Source of the DNA: Neobacillus sp. PS3-12
GTDB taxonomy: Bacteria; Bacillota; Bacilli; Bacillales; Cytobacillaceae
Direction of reading: 5' to 3'
Assembly: GCF_030915385.1 (NCBI RefSeq)
Contig: NZ_CP133268.1
Location: 5,058,001-5,122,000, forward strand
DNA length: 64,000 nt
Below the pieces are notes generated by a model. That model was given only the letters and a program-made list of their open reading frames with translations. It was not told the origin of the DNA and did not search any database. Below, piece by piece: positions 33,904-41,914 of the stretch. A program made the translations under genes and the position numbers. Each line of letters begins with the position of its first letter. The first letter of the stretch is position 1.

Positions 33904-35286
33904 CTATGAAAAAAGTAATTGTAATAAGCATAAATACAGCATGACGCAGGCAATATACAACCCTGCAAATGAAAGATTCCAATTTGATACCTTATAGGAG
34001 CTTTCTTTAACAATGTTCGACATAAGCCCTAATGTGGCATTATAAGGTCCAACTAGAAATGCGGAAACAGCTCCTGCTAACATGGCTACAGTTAATACAA
34101 GTGGTGATATACCAATTGCTTTCGGATCTAGGCCCTGAATCATTAATGCAAGTGAAACAGCGGGATGAAGACCTAGAAAAGCGAACAACAACGGAATTAA
34201 TGGCAGTAAAATCAAAAAGATGTTTACACCGGCAACGTGAATAAATTTAGTTACCAGGAGATATAACCAATGATTTGTATGGGAGACATTCATCGCAGAG
34301 ATAAAAAATCCTGCAGATAAATAAATAAAAAATTGATCTTTCATACTAATGGCAAAAGATTGAAAATGCTTTAACAATTCATGACCAAATTGGTTGCCTT
34401 GTCTTAAAAAAAGCGACCAAACAAAAGCAAAAGGGATGACTAATAATGAAACAAGAATTAAAAAGGGATATGGCACCATTTTTTCAACAATGGATATAAC
34501 TACATTGAAAATAATGATGGCAAGTAAAATTTGAAAAACCCTACCTGAACGGTCTGGCCCAGTATTTTCTATTGTACTGGCTGTCTCATGGGCTGCAAGA
34601 TTCTTTTGGGTTTTGATCATCATCTTTGATTTGCGAGATCCAATGTACCAATCTAATCCCATCCCTAAAATACTAAGAGGAATTACATATGGAAGGATAG
34701 AAACCCATGTCACTCCTGTCATTGTTATGACAATTCCCACGATCGGAGTAACTGGGGCCCACACTAAAGGCATGGCAAAACCTCGGGAAATCGCTCTAGA
34801 CATAAATCGCTCTTTATTTTGTACGGTAAAAAGACTTAAGGCAGGTCTGATTGAGTAATAAGTCATTGGTAAAGTTGCAAGGTTCATAAAAATACTAAAA
34901 AAATAAGATATGCCTGAAGTGATCATATAAAGCTGTCCGGAAGTTTTTATTCGTTTTTGAATAATCATTTGAATGCTCTCACTATAATTACCAAGTTTAA
35001 TAGGGATTCCTAAAATTGGAATTAGTGTAAACATTGTCAACAAGTCGAGCATAGGACCAAAGGAAAGAATGTATTGATTCCAATGAGCCCGACTTGTCCA
35101 TAAAAGTATCACACCAAGAATTAAGAAACAGCTTCCTAAAATTTGAACAAATCGTTTTGCTTGGAACAATGTGCAGAGTACAATTATGAGACATAAACCA
35201 GAGAGCATAAACTTGATATCAGTATGAGGAAAAAGGACAGAAAATAAATACAAAAGAATCACAAATAGAAACATCGACCTCAGCAT
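33904..35286 (-). CDS. Polytopic membrane transporter, family unclear
   Basis: 460 residues with about 11-12 hydrophobic segments. The internal duplication pattern (MNLATLPMTYYSI near residue 135 and LVGPYNATLGLMSNIV near 415) suggests ion-transporter-like re-entrant loops, with a loop of charged residues near 220-245. I do not recognise a named family. It is divergent from the 28-residue microprotein gene, and a GTATAC operator lies 33 bases upstream of its start, so it belongs to the cluster's regulon. Confidence 0.65.
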   Translation of the reverse strand: MLRSMFLFVILLYLFSVLFPHTDIKFMLSGLCLIIVLCTLFQAKRFVQILGSCFLILGVILLWTSRAHWNQYILSFGPMLDLLTMFTLIPILGIPIKLGNYSESIQMIIQKRIKTSGQLYMITSGISYFFSIFMNLATLPMTYYSIRPALSLFTVQNKERFMSRAISRGFAMPLVWAPVTPIVGIVITMTGVTWVSILPYVIPLSILGMGLDWYIGSRKSKMMIKTQKNLAAHETASTIENTGPDRSGRVFQILLAIIIFNVVISIVEKMVPYPFLILVSLLVIPFAFVWSLFLRQGNQFGHELLKHFQSFAISMKDQFFIYLSAGFFISAMNVSHTNHWLYLLVTKFIHVAGVNIFLILLPLIPLLFAFLGLHPAVSLALMIQGLDPKAIGISPLVLTVAMLAGAVSAFLVGPYNATLGLMSNIVKESSYKVSNWNLSFAGLYIACVMLYLCLLQLLFS

Positions 35287-35318
35287 CGTTTCACCTACTT
35301 TGTATTTTTTTGTATACC

Positions 35319-35330
35319 AAAAATGATAAA
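35319..35330. promoter_or_regulatory. GntR/FCD-type operator, site 3
   Basis: TTTGTATACCAA, about 33 bases upstream of the minus-strand transporter start, in a position to block its promoter. Confidence 0.6.
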
Positions 35331-35380
35331 CCTGGAGAAAAAAGCCACAATTCGATCACATTTAAAACTATTTTTGGTAT

Positions 35381-35392
35381 TTGGTATACAAT
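35381..35392. promoter_or_regulatory. GntR/FCD-type operator, site 4
   Basis: TTGGTATACAAT, 72 bases upstream of the microprotein start on the plus strand and preceded by an extra TTTTTGGTAT half-copy. Confidence 0.6.
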
Positions 35393-35463
35393 ATAGTTGT
35401 AAAAGTTTATTAATCATAATACAATAAAAATGTAGAATAACTCAGTAAATAGGAGGAATTAAA

Positions 35464-35550
35464 ATGTTAAACTTTTTATTTGGTTCCAAAAAGGCTGTAT
35501 TAAAAGCTGAGAAGAAACTAGCTTCCTTAAGAAAAACACTTAAATTTTAA
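35464..35550 (+). CDS. 28-residue basic microprotein
   Basis: The ATG at 35464 follows AGGAGGAATTAAA, an excellent RBS. The frame starts MLNFLFGSKKAVLKAEKKL and runs on with ASLRKTLKF to a TAA at 35548. It has a hydrophobic start, then an amphipathic lysine-rich helix with net charge about +7. It is a complete small transcription unit: cluster operator at 35381, RBS, ORF and terminator at 35597-35627. Nothing else is encoded between operator and terminator. Function unknown; a membrane-binding or subunit-stabilising peptide is possible. Confidence 0.6.
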   Translation: MLNFLFGSKKAVLKAEKKLASLRKTLKF

Positions 35551-35596
35551 TATTTCTAACTTTATATTCATCCACCAAGTTCATCATATAAAAGCC

Positions 35597-35627
35597 GGAG
35601 AGACAACAGGTTCTCTCCTGACTTTTT
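35597..35627. terminator. Terminator of the microprotein gene
   Basis: GGAGAGA and TCTCTCC form a seven-pair stem, followed by TGACTTTTT. A-rich sequence before it suggests it may also serve the converging gene. Confidence 0.75.
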
Positions 35628-35640
35628 AGCTAATAGCATC

Positions 35641-35973
35641 TTATACAGTCATTTCAGACTTAACAAGTTTAGAGTTTTTCGAATCCTCGCTGTTACCAGA
35701 TGCCTTTACGATCTCATTTAATTCTTCGCGTGCCGCTTCAATCGTGTCAAATTTTTCAAAAAACTTTACATTAATTTTGTTAACGTATTCCTTTCCTTCG
35801 TATTTCTCATATAATTGAATTTTTATATTTTCATCTAAGATTTTGGCAATCGTGTATTTTGCTTTTAATTTTTCAAAAAAGTAAAAATTGTATGTCTCGA
35901 CTACCTCTAACCCGTCATTTTCTAGAACTGTTTGGAAGGTTTCCTTATTTGTTAAAACAATATATTTTCCCAT
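35641..35973 (-). CDS. Small hypothetical protein of the regulon
   Basis: A 110-residue soluble protein starting MGKYIVLTNKETFQTVLEND, with alternating strands and helices (FYFFEKLKAKYTIAKIL, NVKFFEKFDTIEAAREEL) and a Ser/Lys-rich tail that looks disordered. No cysteines, no metal motif, no family that I recognise. Start supported by GAGGAGGG. A cluster operator lies 85 bases upstream, and it diverges from the ferredoxin gene. By context it may be an accessory subunit of the oxygenase system. Confidence 0.65.
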   Translation of the reverse strand: MGKYIVLTNKETFQTVLENDGLEVVETYNFYFFEKLKAKYTIAKILDENIKIQLYEKYEGKEYVNKINVKFFEKFDTIEAAREELNEIVKASGNSEDSKNSKLVKSEMTV

Positions 35974-36057
35974 AAAGCCCTCCTCCTAATTATTTATCAT
36001 TTTCATATGATCCAGTATTTCAATATTTCTATTCTGTCATTACCACCTCTTCGGAAT

Positions 36058-36069
36058 ATTGTATACCAA
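36058..36069. promoter_or_regulatory. GntR/FCD-type operator, site 5
   Basis: ATTGTATACCAA, upstream of the minus-strand 110-residue gene. Confidence 0.6.
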
Positions 36070-36218
36070 ACTATTTATTTGTATTTTATACTATTTAATG
36101 AAAACGTTCAATAATATATTCTAAATATTAAAAAAATTATGAGAATGGCGAAGCTCATCAATAAAAAAAAGTGTCAATTCCAAATTAAAAAGATCATGTT
36201 TGCTTCTTGGTTAAATTA

Positions 36219-36230
36219 ATTGTATACTTC
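36219..36230. promoter_or_regulatory. GntR/FCD-type operator, site 6
   Basis: ATTGTATACTTC, 47 bases upstream of the ferredoxin start. The right half deviates from the consensus, so this is the weakest copy. Confidence 0.45.
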
Positions 36231-36276
36231 ATACTAAGAATCTAAATATTCTGAATATATAGAAAGGGGAAATATT

Positions 36277-36609
36277 ATGCCAAAAGTAATTCTTCATGTT
36301 GACGGAACGATTGTTGAGCAGGACGTAAAGGATAATGCTAACTTAGTGGTGCTGGCGGGAATCCGTCAATTTCCGAAATTAAAATATGGTTGTGGAATGG
36401 GACGATGTACAAAATGTACCTGTCAAGTGATATCTGGAGCGGAAAACTTAGCCCCTCCGAATTGGAAAGAAGAAAAAATGCTTGGTGATAAAGTGAATGA
36501 AGGGTACCGATTAACCTGCCAATTTACCGTGCAAGAGGATATTGAGATTACGCAAGAATATATAGCAGTTGAGGCTCCTAAAAAGAGGTCTACGATTCAA
36601 GCTCCTTAG
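36277..36609 (+). CDS. [2Fe-2S] ferredoxin (first of the cluster)
   Basis: A 110-residue plant-type ferredoxin. The cluster ligands are in YGCGMGRCTKC (C-x4-C-x2-C) and a fourth cysteine in RLTCQF near residue 87; CTCQ adds an extra cysteine next to the third ligand. AAAGGGGA is the RBS. It is likely the electron donor to an oxygenase; the nearest candidate is the di-iron enzyme at 37693. Ferredoxin reductase was not found in the window. Confidence 0.92.
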   Translation: MPKVILHVDGTIVEQDVKDNANLVVLAGIRQFPKLKYGCGMGRCTKCTCQVISGAENLAPPNWKEEKMLGDKVNEGYRLTCQFTVQEDIEITQEYIAVEAPKKRSTIQAP

Positions 36610-36630
36610 GAAATTTATTTTTAAATATAG

Positions 36631-36642
36631 TTGGTATACGAA
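36631..36642. promoter_or_regulatory. GntR/FCD-type operator, site 7
   Basis: TTGGTATACGAA, 22 bases after the ferredoxin stop and 28 bases before the hydrolase start. Identical to site 1. Confidence 0.6.
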
Positions 36643-36670
36643 ATACAAAATAAATTATGAGGTGAATTTT

Positions 36671-37441
36671 GTGGATTGTTATAATCTCACTAGCATGACA
36701 TGGAAGGAAGTCGAAGAATCACTAAAAACTGTTCAGCTTGCGATAATCCCAATTGGAGCACATGAACAACATGGTCCACACATGGTAGAGAGCTGTGATG
36801 CCGTTCTTGCAGAGCAAATGGCTAAAAAACTTGGGCAAAGAATGTATCCCTATGCATGGGTTACCCCTACAATAAATATGGGGATTTCACCGCATCACAT
36901 AAATTTTCCCGGTACCATATCTTTACAACCGACGACTCTTATTGCCGTTTTAAAAGATATGATTTCGTCATTAAAATATCACGGAATTAAAAAATTTCTG
37001 CTACTTAATTCACACGGTGGCAATCAATCAACATTAAACGTAGCTTCATCCATGCTAACAAACGAACTTGAAGTAGAAATTTACTATGCAAAAACAACAG
37101 CTTCTGCCAGAAAGTCATTTGAAAAATACGTAACATCATCTTTATTTGGTCATAGTTGTGAACGTGAAGTATCAGAAGCATTATATTTAGCTCCAGAACT
37201 TGTTCGAATGGATGAACTTGAAAAAGGCGATATTCGGGAAGATGGAAGATGGAAGCAGCTTAGACCAGGTAAAGCCATTCAAGGATTTTATTTCTATGAA
37301 GAAATGACCAAAAATGGTTGTATTGGGGATGCGACAAAAGCCAGCAAGGAGATTGGCCAGCATATTGTTGAGGAATCATTGGATAACCTTACGGAAGAAC
37401 TCAATAAATTGCTAAATCTAAAAGCAGATATACCTTATTAA
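36671..37441 (+). CDS. Creatininase-family amidohydrolase
   Basis: 256 residues from the GTG at 36671, which has GAGGTGA six bases upstream; the longer in-frame ATG at 36569 would lie inside the ferredoxin gene. The metal ligands of the family are in place: E32 and H34 in IPIGAHEQHGPH, D43, and H115 in LLNSHGGN, with a GHSCEREVSE glutamate block following. Family members hydrolyse cyclic or linear C-N bonds (creatinine, formamides, peptides in cofactor maturation). The substrate here is not evident. Confidence 0.88.
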   Translation: MDCYNLTSMTWKEVEESLKTVQLAIIPIGAHEQHGPHMVESCDAVLAEQMAKKLGQRMYPYAWVTPTINMGISPHHINFPGTISLQPTTLIAVLKDMISSLKYHGIKKFLLLNSHGGNQSTLNVASSMLTNELEVEIYYAKTTASARKSFEKYVTSSLFGHSCEREVSEALYLAPELVRMDELEKGDIREDGRWKQLRPGKAIQGFYFYEEMTKNGCIGDATKASKEIGQHIVEESLDNLTEELNKLLNLKADIPY

Positions 37442-37549
37442 CAAAAGCGATCTTATTAAATAAACAAATAAAAACTTAAAATTATAAATTTTTAAAAAAT
37501 TCTAAAAACACTATTTACAAAGTGAATAAAGTAAGATATTATATCATTA

Positions 37550-37561
37550 AAGGTATACCAA
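37550..37561. promoter_or_regulatory. GntR/FCD-type operator, site 8
   Basis: AAGGTATACCAA, the first of two sites 74 bases apart upstream of the di-iron oxidase gene. Paired sites suggest cooperative or looped binding. Confidence 0.6.
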
Positions 37562-37623
37562 ATACCTGATAGCTAAAAATGAAAGCTTGTTTAATAGAAG
37601 CAAACTTTTATTTTTAAAATAAT

Positions 37624-37635
37624 TTGGTATACAAA
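37624..37635. promoter_or_regulatory. GntR/FCD-type operator, site 9
   Basis: TTGGTATACAAA, 58 bases before the start of the di-iron oxidase gene. Confidence 0.6.
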
Positions 37636-37692
37636 ATATCAAATGCCAAACATATTTAAAAACCTATTATACATTCGAGGAGGAATATTAGA

Positions 37693-38421
37693 ATGGCAGA
37701 ACTATTATCAAAGGATGAATTTCGTAAAGAATTAGAGGAAGCAATTAAAGGAAATCATAGCCAAAAGGCTCCTTTTACAGTAGCTTGGGCCGAAGGTAAA
37801 CTTGAGAGAGAACACTTCGCAAGATGGGCTGAAAATCATTACCATTATGTTGGGCCCTTCGCCGACTACTTAGCGTATATCTACCATAATACTCCTAATA
37901 TCCCAGAATATGAATCAGCAAAAGACTTCACCCTTCAAAATATGTATGAAGAAGAAATTGCTGCTGATCGTCATACTGATTTACTTATTCGTTTCGCAGA
38001 GGCATGTGGAACTACTCGTGAAAGAGTAATGGATCCTCAGAATATGGCCATCACGACTTTAGGTCTTCAAAGCTGGTGTTATGCAGTTGCTGCCCGTGAA
38101 CATTTCGTAGTGGCAACAGCAGCACTTGTTGTAGGGTTAGAATCTCAAGTTCCAGATATTTATCGGAAACAAACTCCAGCGCTAAGAGAAAAGTATCAAT
38201 TTACCGATGAAGAAATCGAATTCTTCGATCTTCACATCGTTTCAGATGAAATTCATGGTGAGCGAGGATACAAAATTGTTCTAGACCATGCCAATACTCC
38301 TGAATTACAGCAACGTTGTTTAGAAATTGTTCGTACAGGAGCAAAAATGCGCCGCATGTACATGGATGGCCTTTGGAAAGAATATCTTGAGAAGGATCTA
38401 GGAACTTTAGTTCAATCTTAA
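37693..38421 (+). CDS. TenA/PqqC-like haem-oxygenase-fold di-iron oxidase
   Basis: A 242-residue all-helical protein of the TenA/PqqC family. The six ligands of haem-oxygenase-like di-iron oxidases (CADD, SznF, BesC, UndA) are all identifiable: E87 and H94 in YEEEIAADRH, E150 in VGLESQ, and H181, D185, H188 in DLHIVSDEIHGERG. The spacings E-x6-H and H-x3-D-x2-H agree with CADD. PqqC itself lacks this metal set, so an O2-activating iron enzyme is the better reading. GGAGGA is the RBS. Two operators precede the gene, making it the best-controlled gene of the cluster and the likely key oxygenase. Confidence 0.85.
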   Translation: MAELLSKDEFRKELEEAIKGNHSQKAPFTVAWAEGKLEREHFARWAENHYHYVGPFADYLAYIYHNTPNIPEYESAKDFTLQNMYEEEIAADRHTDLLIRFAEACGTTRERVMDPQNMAITTLGLQSWCYAVAAREHFVVATAALVVGLESQVPDIYRKQTPALREKYQFTDEEIEFFDLHIVSDEIHGERGYKIVLDHANTPELQQRCLEIVRTGAKMRRMYMDGLWKEYLEKDLGTLVQS

Positions 38422-38447
38422 TTAGAACTAATTGAAATCACATATCG

Positions 38448-38473
38448 GGATTCAAGAGATTACTCTTGAATCC
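38448..38473 (+). other. Perfect stem-loop between oxidase and aldehyde dehydrogenase genes
   Basis: GGATTCAAGAG and CTCTTGAATCC form an 11-pair stem around ATTA, 27 bases after the oxidase stop, with no T tract (TCTCC follows). It could stabilise the oxidase message or attenuate read-through into the next gene. Confidence 0.6.
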
Positions 38474-38562
38474 TCTCCTAAACTGGCTGTCATATAAATC
38501 TTGTAAAATCGAGGTTCAACATGACGGCCCGTTTTTTAATTAGATTAGAAAAAGGTGATAGT

Positions 38563-40026
38563 TTGCTAACGACTAAAATTGAGACTTTCAATAACTATAT
38601 CAATGGTGAATGGACACAATCAGTAACGAATAAACTTTTTTACAGCATAAATCCTGCGAATACCGAAGACGTAGTAGGAGCATTTCAAGCTTCAAATGAA
38701 GAAGATGTTAAATTGGCGATTGAGTCTGCATCAAAAGCATTCCCTAATTGGGCAAAAACAGCCCCATCAAAACGTGCTGCTATTTTAAATAGAGCAGCGG
38801 ATATTTTAGAGCAAAACGCTGATCAATACGCTGAAGAATTAACGAGAGAAGAAGGAAAGCATGTTAAAGATGCCAAGAATGAAGTGATTCGTTCAGCACA
38901 GACGCTTCGATTTTATGCAATCGAAGGCCAAACGCTTACAGGAGAAACGTTTCCTAATGATGATCCAAATATGAAAGTTTCAACAGAGAGGGAGCCACTT
39001 GGAGTTGTAAGTGTGATTACACCATGGAACTTTCCACTTTCTATTCCTGCCAGAAAAATCGCTCCTGCGCTCATCACAGGAAACACAGTGGTTTTTAAAC
39101 CTTCATCAGACACTCCTTTAATTGCTGTACGTCTAGTGGAAGCACTGCAACTGGCCGGAATTCCTAATGGTGTGATCAACTTCGTAACAGGAAAAGCTTC
39201 GGATGTAGGGGATCTTTTGGTAACACACCCTGCAATAAGAGCCATCACTTTTACAGGATCGACGGCTGCTGGTGAAGATATTCATAAAAAATCGTCATTT
39301 ACCACTCGAACACAAATGGAGCTTGGTGGGAAAAATCCGTTGATTGTTATGGATGATGCGGATCTAGACCTTGCTGTTGATTTAACAGTAAATGGAGGGT
39401 TTTCCTTAACGGGCCAAGCTTGTACTGGAACAAGCAGGGTTATTGTCTTGAAAAACGTGAAGGAACAGTTTGTCCAAAAACTAATTGAAAAAACAGCTTC
39501 GCTTAAAATTGGAAATGGCTTTGAAGAGGGAGTAAAAATTGGTCCTCTTGCGAACGAAAAACAATTAAAAAATGTTTTAAAGTACATTGAAATTGGAAAA
39601 GAAGATGGAGCTGCACTCGCTTTTGGCGGTGAGAGAATTGATGCTGGTGTTTTCGGAAATGGCTATTTCGTAAGTCCTGCGATCTTTACCAATGTAAAGT
39701 CAAATCATCGAATTGCCAAAGAAGAGATTTTTGGTCCCGTTGTGGCTATTATCGAAGTAGATTCATATGAAGAAGCGATCAAGATTGCTAACGAAGTAGA
39801 ATATGGATTATCTGCTGGGATCGTTACCAATAATCTTAAAACTGCCAATCAATTTACAAAAGATATCCAGGCCGGCACAGTGAAGGTGAATCGCACAACG
39901 ACCGGTAACTTAATCAACGCACCATTTGGCGGCTTGAAAAAATCAAGTACCTCAACATTCCGTGAATCAGGAAGAGTAGGTCTTGAATTTTTCACACAAC
40001 TAAAAACAGTTTATATCGGTTATTAA
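38563..40026 (+). CDS. NAD(P)-dependent aldehyde dehydrogenase
   Basis: 487 residues from the TTG at 38563, about six bases after AAAGGTGA; the ATG at 38521 lacks an RBS. The family motifs are complete: VITPWNFPLSIPARKIAPAL, FTGSTAAGEDI (cofactor), general base E in MELGGKNPL, and the catalytic cysteine in GQACTGTSR. The end (APFGGLKKSSTSTFRESG) resembles alpha-ketoglutaric semialdehyde dehydrogenases such as YcbD. It would oxidise an aldehyde product of the oxygenase step. No operator lies directly upstream, so it is probably read through from 37.6 kb. Confidence 0.92.
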   Translation: MLTTKIETFNNYINGEWTQSVTNKLFYSINPANTEDVVGAFQASNEEDVKLAIESASKAFPNWAKTAPSKRAAILNRAADILEQNADQYAEELTREEGKHVKDAKNEVIRSAQTLRFYAIEGQTLTGETFPNDDPNMKVSTEREPLGVVSVITPWNFPLSIPARKIAPALITGNTVVFKPSSDTPLIAVRLVEALQLAGIPNGVINFVTGKASDVGDLLVTHPAIRAITFTGSTAAGEDIHKKSSFTTRTQMELGGKNPLIVMDDADLDLAVDLTVNGGFSLTGQACTGTSRVIVLKNVKEQFVQKLIEKTASLKIGNGFEEGVKIGPLANEKQLKNVLKYIEIGKEDGAALAFGGERIDAGVFGNGYFVSPAIFTNVKSNHRIAKEEIFGPVVAIIEVDSYEEAIKIANEVEYGLSAGIVTNNLKTANQFTKDIQAGTVKVNRTTTGNLINAPFGGLKKSSTSTFRESGRVGLEFFTQLKTVYIGY

Positions 40027-40099
40027 AAATAAAGGCTGTCGCTCAAAACAACAGACTAATTTAACACAGCCAAAATATAAAATAGTTGAGGAGAACAAT

Positions 40100-40576
40100 A
40101 TGAAAGCAGCATTGAAACTGGAATTAGAAGAAGCAAAACTTATGATTGAAGCAGCAAAGAAAAAATCAGAAGAAATTAACGTACTTGAAACGATTGCCAT
40201 AGTGGATGATGGCGGAAATCTAATTGCACTTGAAAGAATGAACGGCGCACGTATTACTGGCCCTGAAATTTCAATCGCTAAAGCGTACACAGCTTCTGGT
40301 CATAAAAGATCCACTCATTTATTTAATAAGGAACCAAATGGACCTGCACTTCCAGGTAATGAAGCATTTGGAATTCAACAGATGCTTCCTGGCAAATTTG
40401 CTATTTTTGTAGGTGGATTTCCAATTGTTGTGAATGGTGAAGTTGTTGGCGGAATTGGAGTAAGCGGGGGAAATGGCGAACAAGATACCGCAGTAGGAAC
40501 GGCAGCACTGCAAGCATTACAGAAACATTTGGGCAATGAATTAGAAGTAATAACCAAAGCTGATATTAAAATTTGA
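40100..40576 (+). CDS. GlcG/HbpS-family (DUF336) protein
   Basis: A 158-residue protein with the GlcG pattern: an N-terminal helix (LEEAKLMIEAAKKKSEE), IAIVDDGGNLIALERMNGAR, SIAKAYTASG, and GGFPIVVNGEVVGGIGVSGG. GAGGAGAAC precedes the ATG. Members occur in glycolate, diol and aromatic catabolic operons and in haem binding; the molecular role is poorly defined. It follows the aldehyde dehydrogenase by 73 bases and is probably in the same transcript. Confidence 0.88.
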   Translation: MKAALKLELEEAKLMIEAAKKKSEEINVLETIAIVDDGGNLIALERMNGARITGPEISIAKAYTASGHKRSTHLFNKEPNGPALPGNEAFGIQQMLPGKFAIFVGGFPIVVNGEVVGGIGVSGGNGEQDTAVGTAALQALQKHLGNELEVITKADIKI

Positions 40577-40630
40577 ACTCATTAGCAACTTAATTTTTAA
40601 ATAATTAAGACAAGTAAAATTCCGTATAAG

Positions 40631-40679
40631 TTGTTCGGTTTCCGCGGAAATAATCAACACCCCCTGGAATACCGAACAA
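40631..40679. repeat. Long inverted repeat with an internal palindrome
   Basis: TTGTTCGGT and ACCGAACAA are perfect nine-base arms 31 bases apart, and TTTCCGCGGAAA (40639-40650) is a perfect 12-base palindrome at the left arm. It lies in the 178-base gap between glcG-like and chrA-like genes. No T tract. It could be an operator, an RNA structure or a remnant of a small mobile repeat. Confidence 0.4.
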
Positions 40680-40754
40680 ATCTAGCGGAATTAATTTATA
40701 TATGTACCCGAAGAGTAATGAAATTGTTGTTTTTTTTAGGAAGGGGAGAATCGT

Positions 40755-41351
40755 TTGAAACCCTATGTTGATTTAGCAATTGGGTTTGCACGTACCGGCG
40801 TTACGGGATATGGTGGAGGTCCATCAACGATACCATTGATTGAATACGAAGCTGTTCAAAAATATAAATGGGTAACAGTTGAAGAGTTTGGTGAAATACT
40901 AGCTCTGGCAAATACACTCCCAGGCCCAATTGCAACAAAAATGGCAGCTTATGTCGGCTTTAAAGTGAAGGGCGGCTTGGGTGCAGTAGTAGCCATTTTA
41001 TCGCATATAGTGCCTACAATCTTTGGGATGATTGCTTTATTGGGAGTGCTTTACAAGTTTCGCAACTCACCAATTGTAGGCGGGATGGTTCAAGGGGTTA
41101 CACCAGTAATCGGATACATGCTGGCGGAAATGGCGTATCGTTTTTTTCAAAATGGCCGCAAGGGCTTAGGTTTATCAAAAATGCTTATTTTTTCAATTAT
41201 TTCTTTAGTATTTATCCAATTTCTAGGGGTACATCCTGGAATATTAATCGCCGTATTTCTTATTTCAGCCTTTTTCATTGCTTCACGTAAAGAAAAGTCA
41301 GCAAAGGATTCATCTGGTAAAGTGATACAAATGAAGGAGAAAAGCTCATGA
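40755..41351 (+). CDS. ChrA-family transporter, first half-subunit
   Basis: A 198-residue single-CHR-domain protein with about six helices. Conserved motifs are RTGVTGYGGGPSTIPLIEYEA, then ANTLPGPIATKMAAYVG and GVTPVIGYM. TTG start with AAGGGGAGA upstream. In Bacilli ChrA is often encoded as two short subunits, as here, and the overlap with the next gene is ATGA. The classical substrate is chromate, exchanged against sulfate or another anion. In this cluster an organic anion substrate is equally possible. Confidence 0.88.
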   Translation: MKPYVDLAIGFARTGVTGYGGGPSTIPLIEYEAVQKYKWVTVEEFGEILALANTLPGPIATKMAAYVGFKVKGGLGAVVAILSHIVPTIFGMIALLGVLYKFRNSPIVGGMVQGVTPVIGYMLAEMAYRFFQNGRKGLGLSKMLIFSIISLVFIQFLGVHPGILIAVFLISAFFIASRKEKSAKDSSGKVIQMKEKSS

Positions 41352-41878
41352 TCTATTTGCATCTATTTTGGTCGTTTTTGATTGCTAATTTATTAGGGTA
41401 TGGCGGCGGGCCTGCAATCATTCCATTAGTTCAAAATGAAGCCGTCAATCATTATCATTGGATGAGTTTATCTGAATTTAGTAATCTATTAGCGATTGCA
41501 AATGCACTGCCGGGTCCGATTGCAACAAAAATGGGCGGTTTTATCGGCTATCAAATGGGTGGAATCCTGGGTTGTCTTGTGGCCCTTGCTGCAACGATCC
41601 TTCCATCAGCCATAGCAGTGATCATTTTGTTTAAGTTTGTAAATTTATTCAAAGATTCACCAAAAGTAAAGTTAATGACAAAGTCAGTACAGCCGATCAT
41701 TTTTATTTTGCTTGCGGTGATGGCTTACCAATTCTTTTTCTCAGAATTTCAAAAAAACGGCGCATTTCACCTTATCCTATTGGCTTTTCTAAGCTACCTA
41801 ACTTTAAGTAAATTTAAGGTTCATCCATCTCTTGTTATCATTGGTTCTTTAGTCTATGGAGGGGTCTTTTTATCCTAA
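41348..41878 (+). CDS. ChrA-family transporter, second half-subunit
   Basis: A 176-residue CHR-domain protein with the same motifs (NLLGYGGGPAIIPLVQNEA, ANALPGPIATKMGGFIG) and the opposite topology expected for the pair. The four-base overlap with the previous gene implies translational coupling. It is a complete domain and not a frameshifted piece of a long ChrA. Confidence 0.88.
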   Translation: MIYLHLFWSFLIANLLGYGGGPAIIPLVQNEAVNHYHWMSLSEFSNLLAIANALPGPIATKMGGFIGYQMGGILGCLVALAATILPSAIAVIILFKFVNLFKDSPKVKLMTKSVQPIIFILLAVMAYQFFFSEFQKNGAFHLILLAFLSYLTLSKFKVHPSLVIIGSLVYGGVFLS

Positions 41879-41914
41879 CCTTTTTTAAAAAATATTTAAA
41901 AAATAGCGGGTGTA

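Noticed and set aside
36569..36670. N-terminal extension of the creatininase-family gene
   Set aside because: It overlaps the end of the ferredoxin gene and an operator; the GTG at 36671 has a good RBS and matches the family start.
40755..41878. ChrA split into two ORFs, as if frameshifted
   Set aside because: Each ORF is a complete CHR domain with its own start, and they overlap as ATGA. Paired short ChrA subunits are normal in Bacilli.
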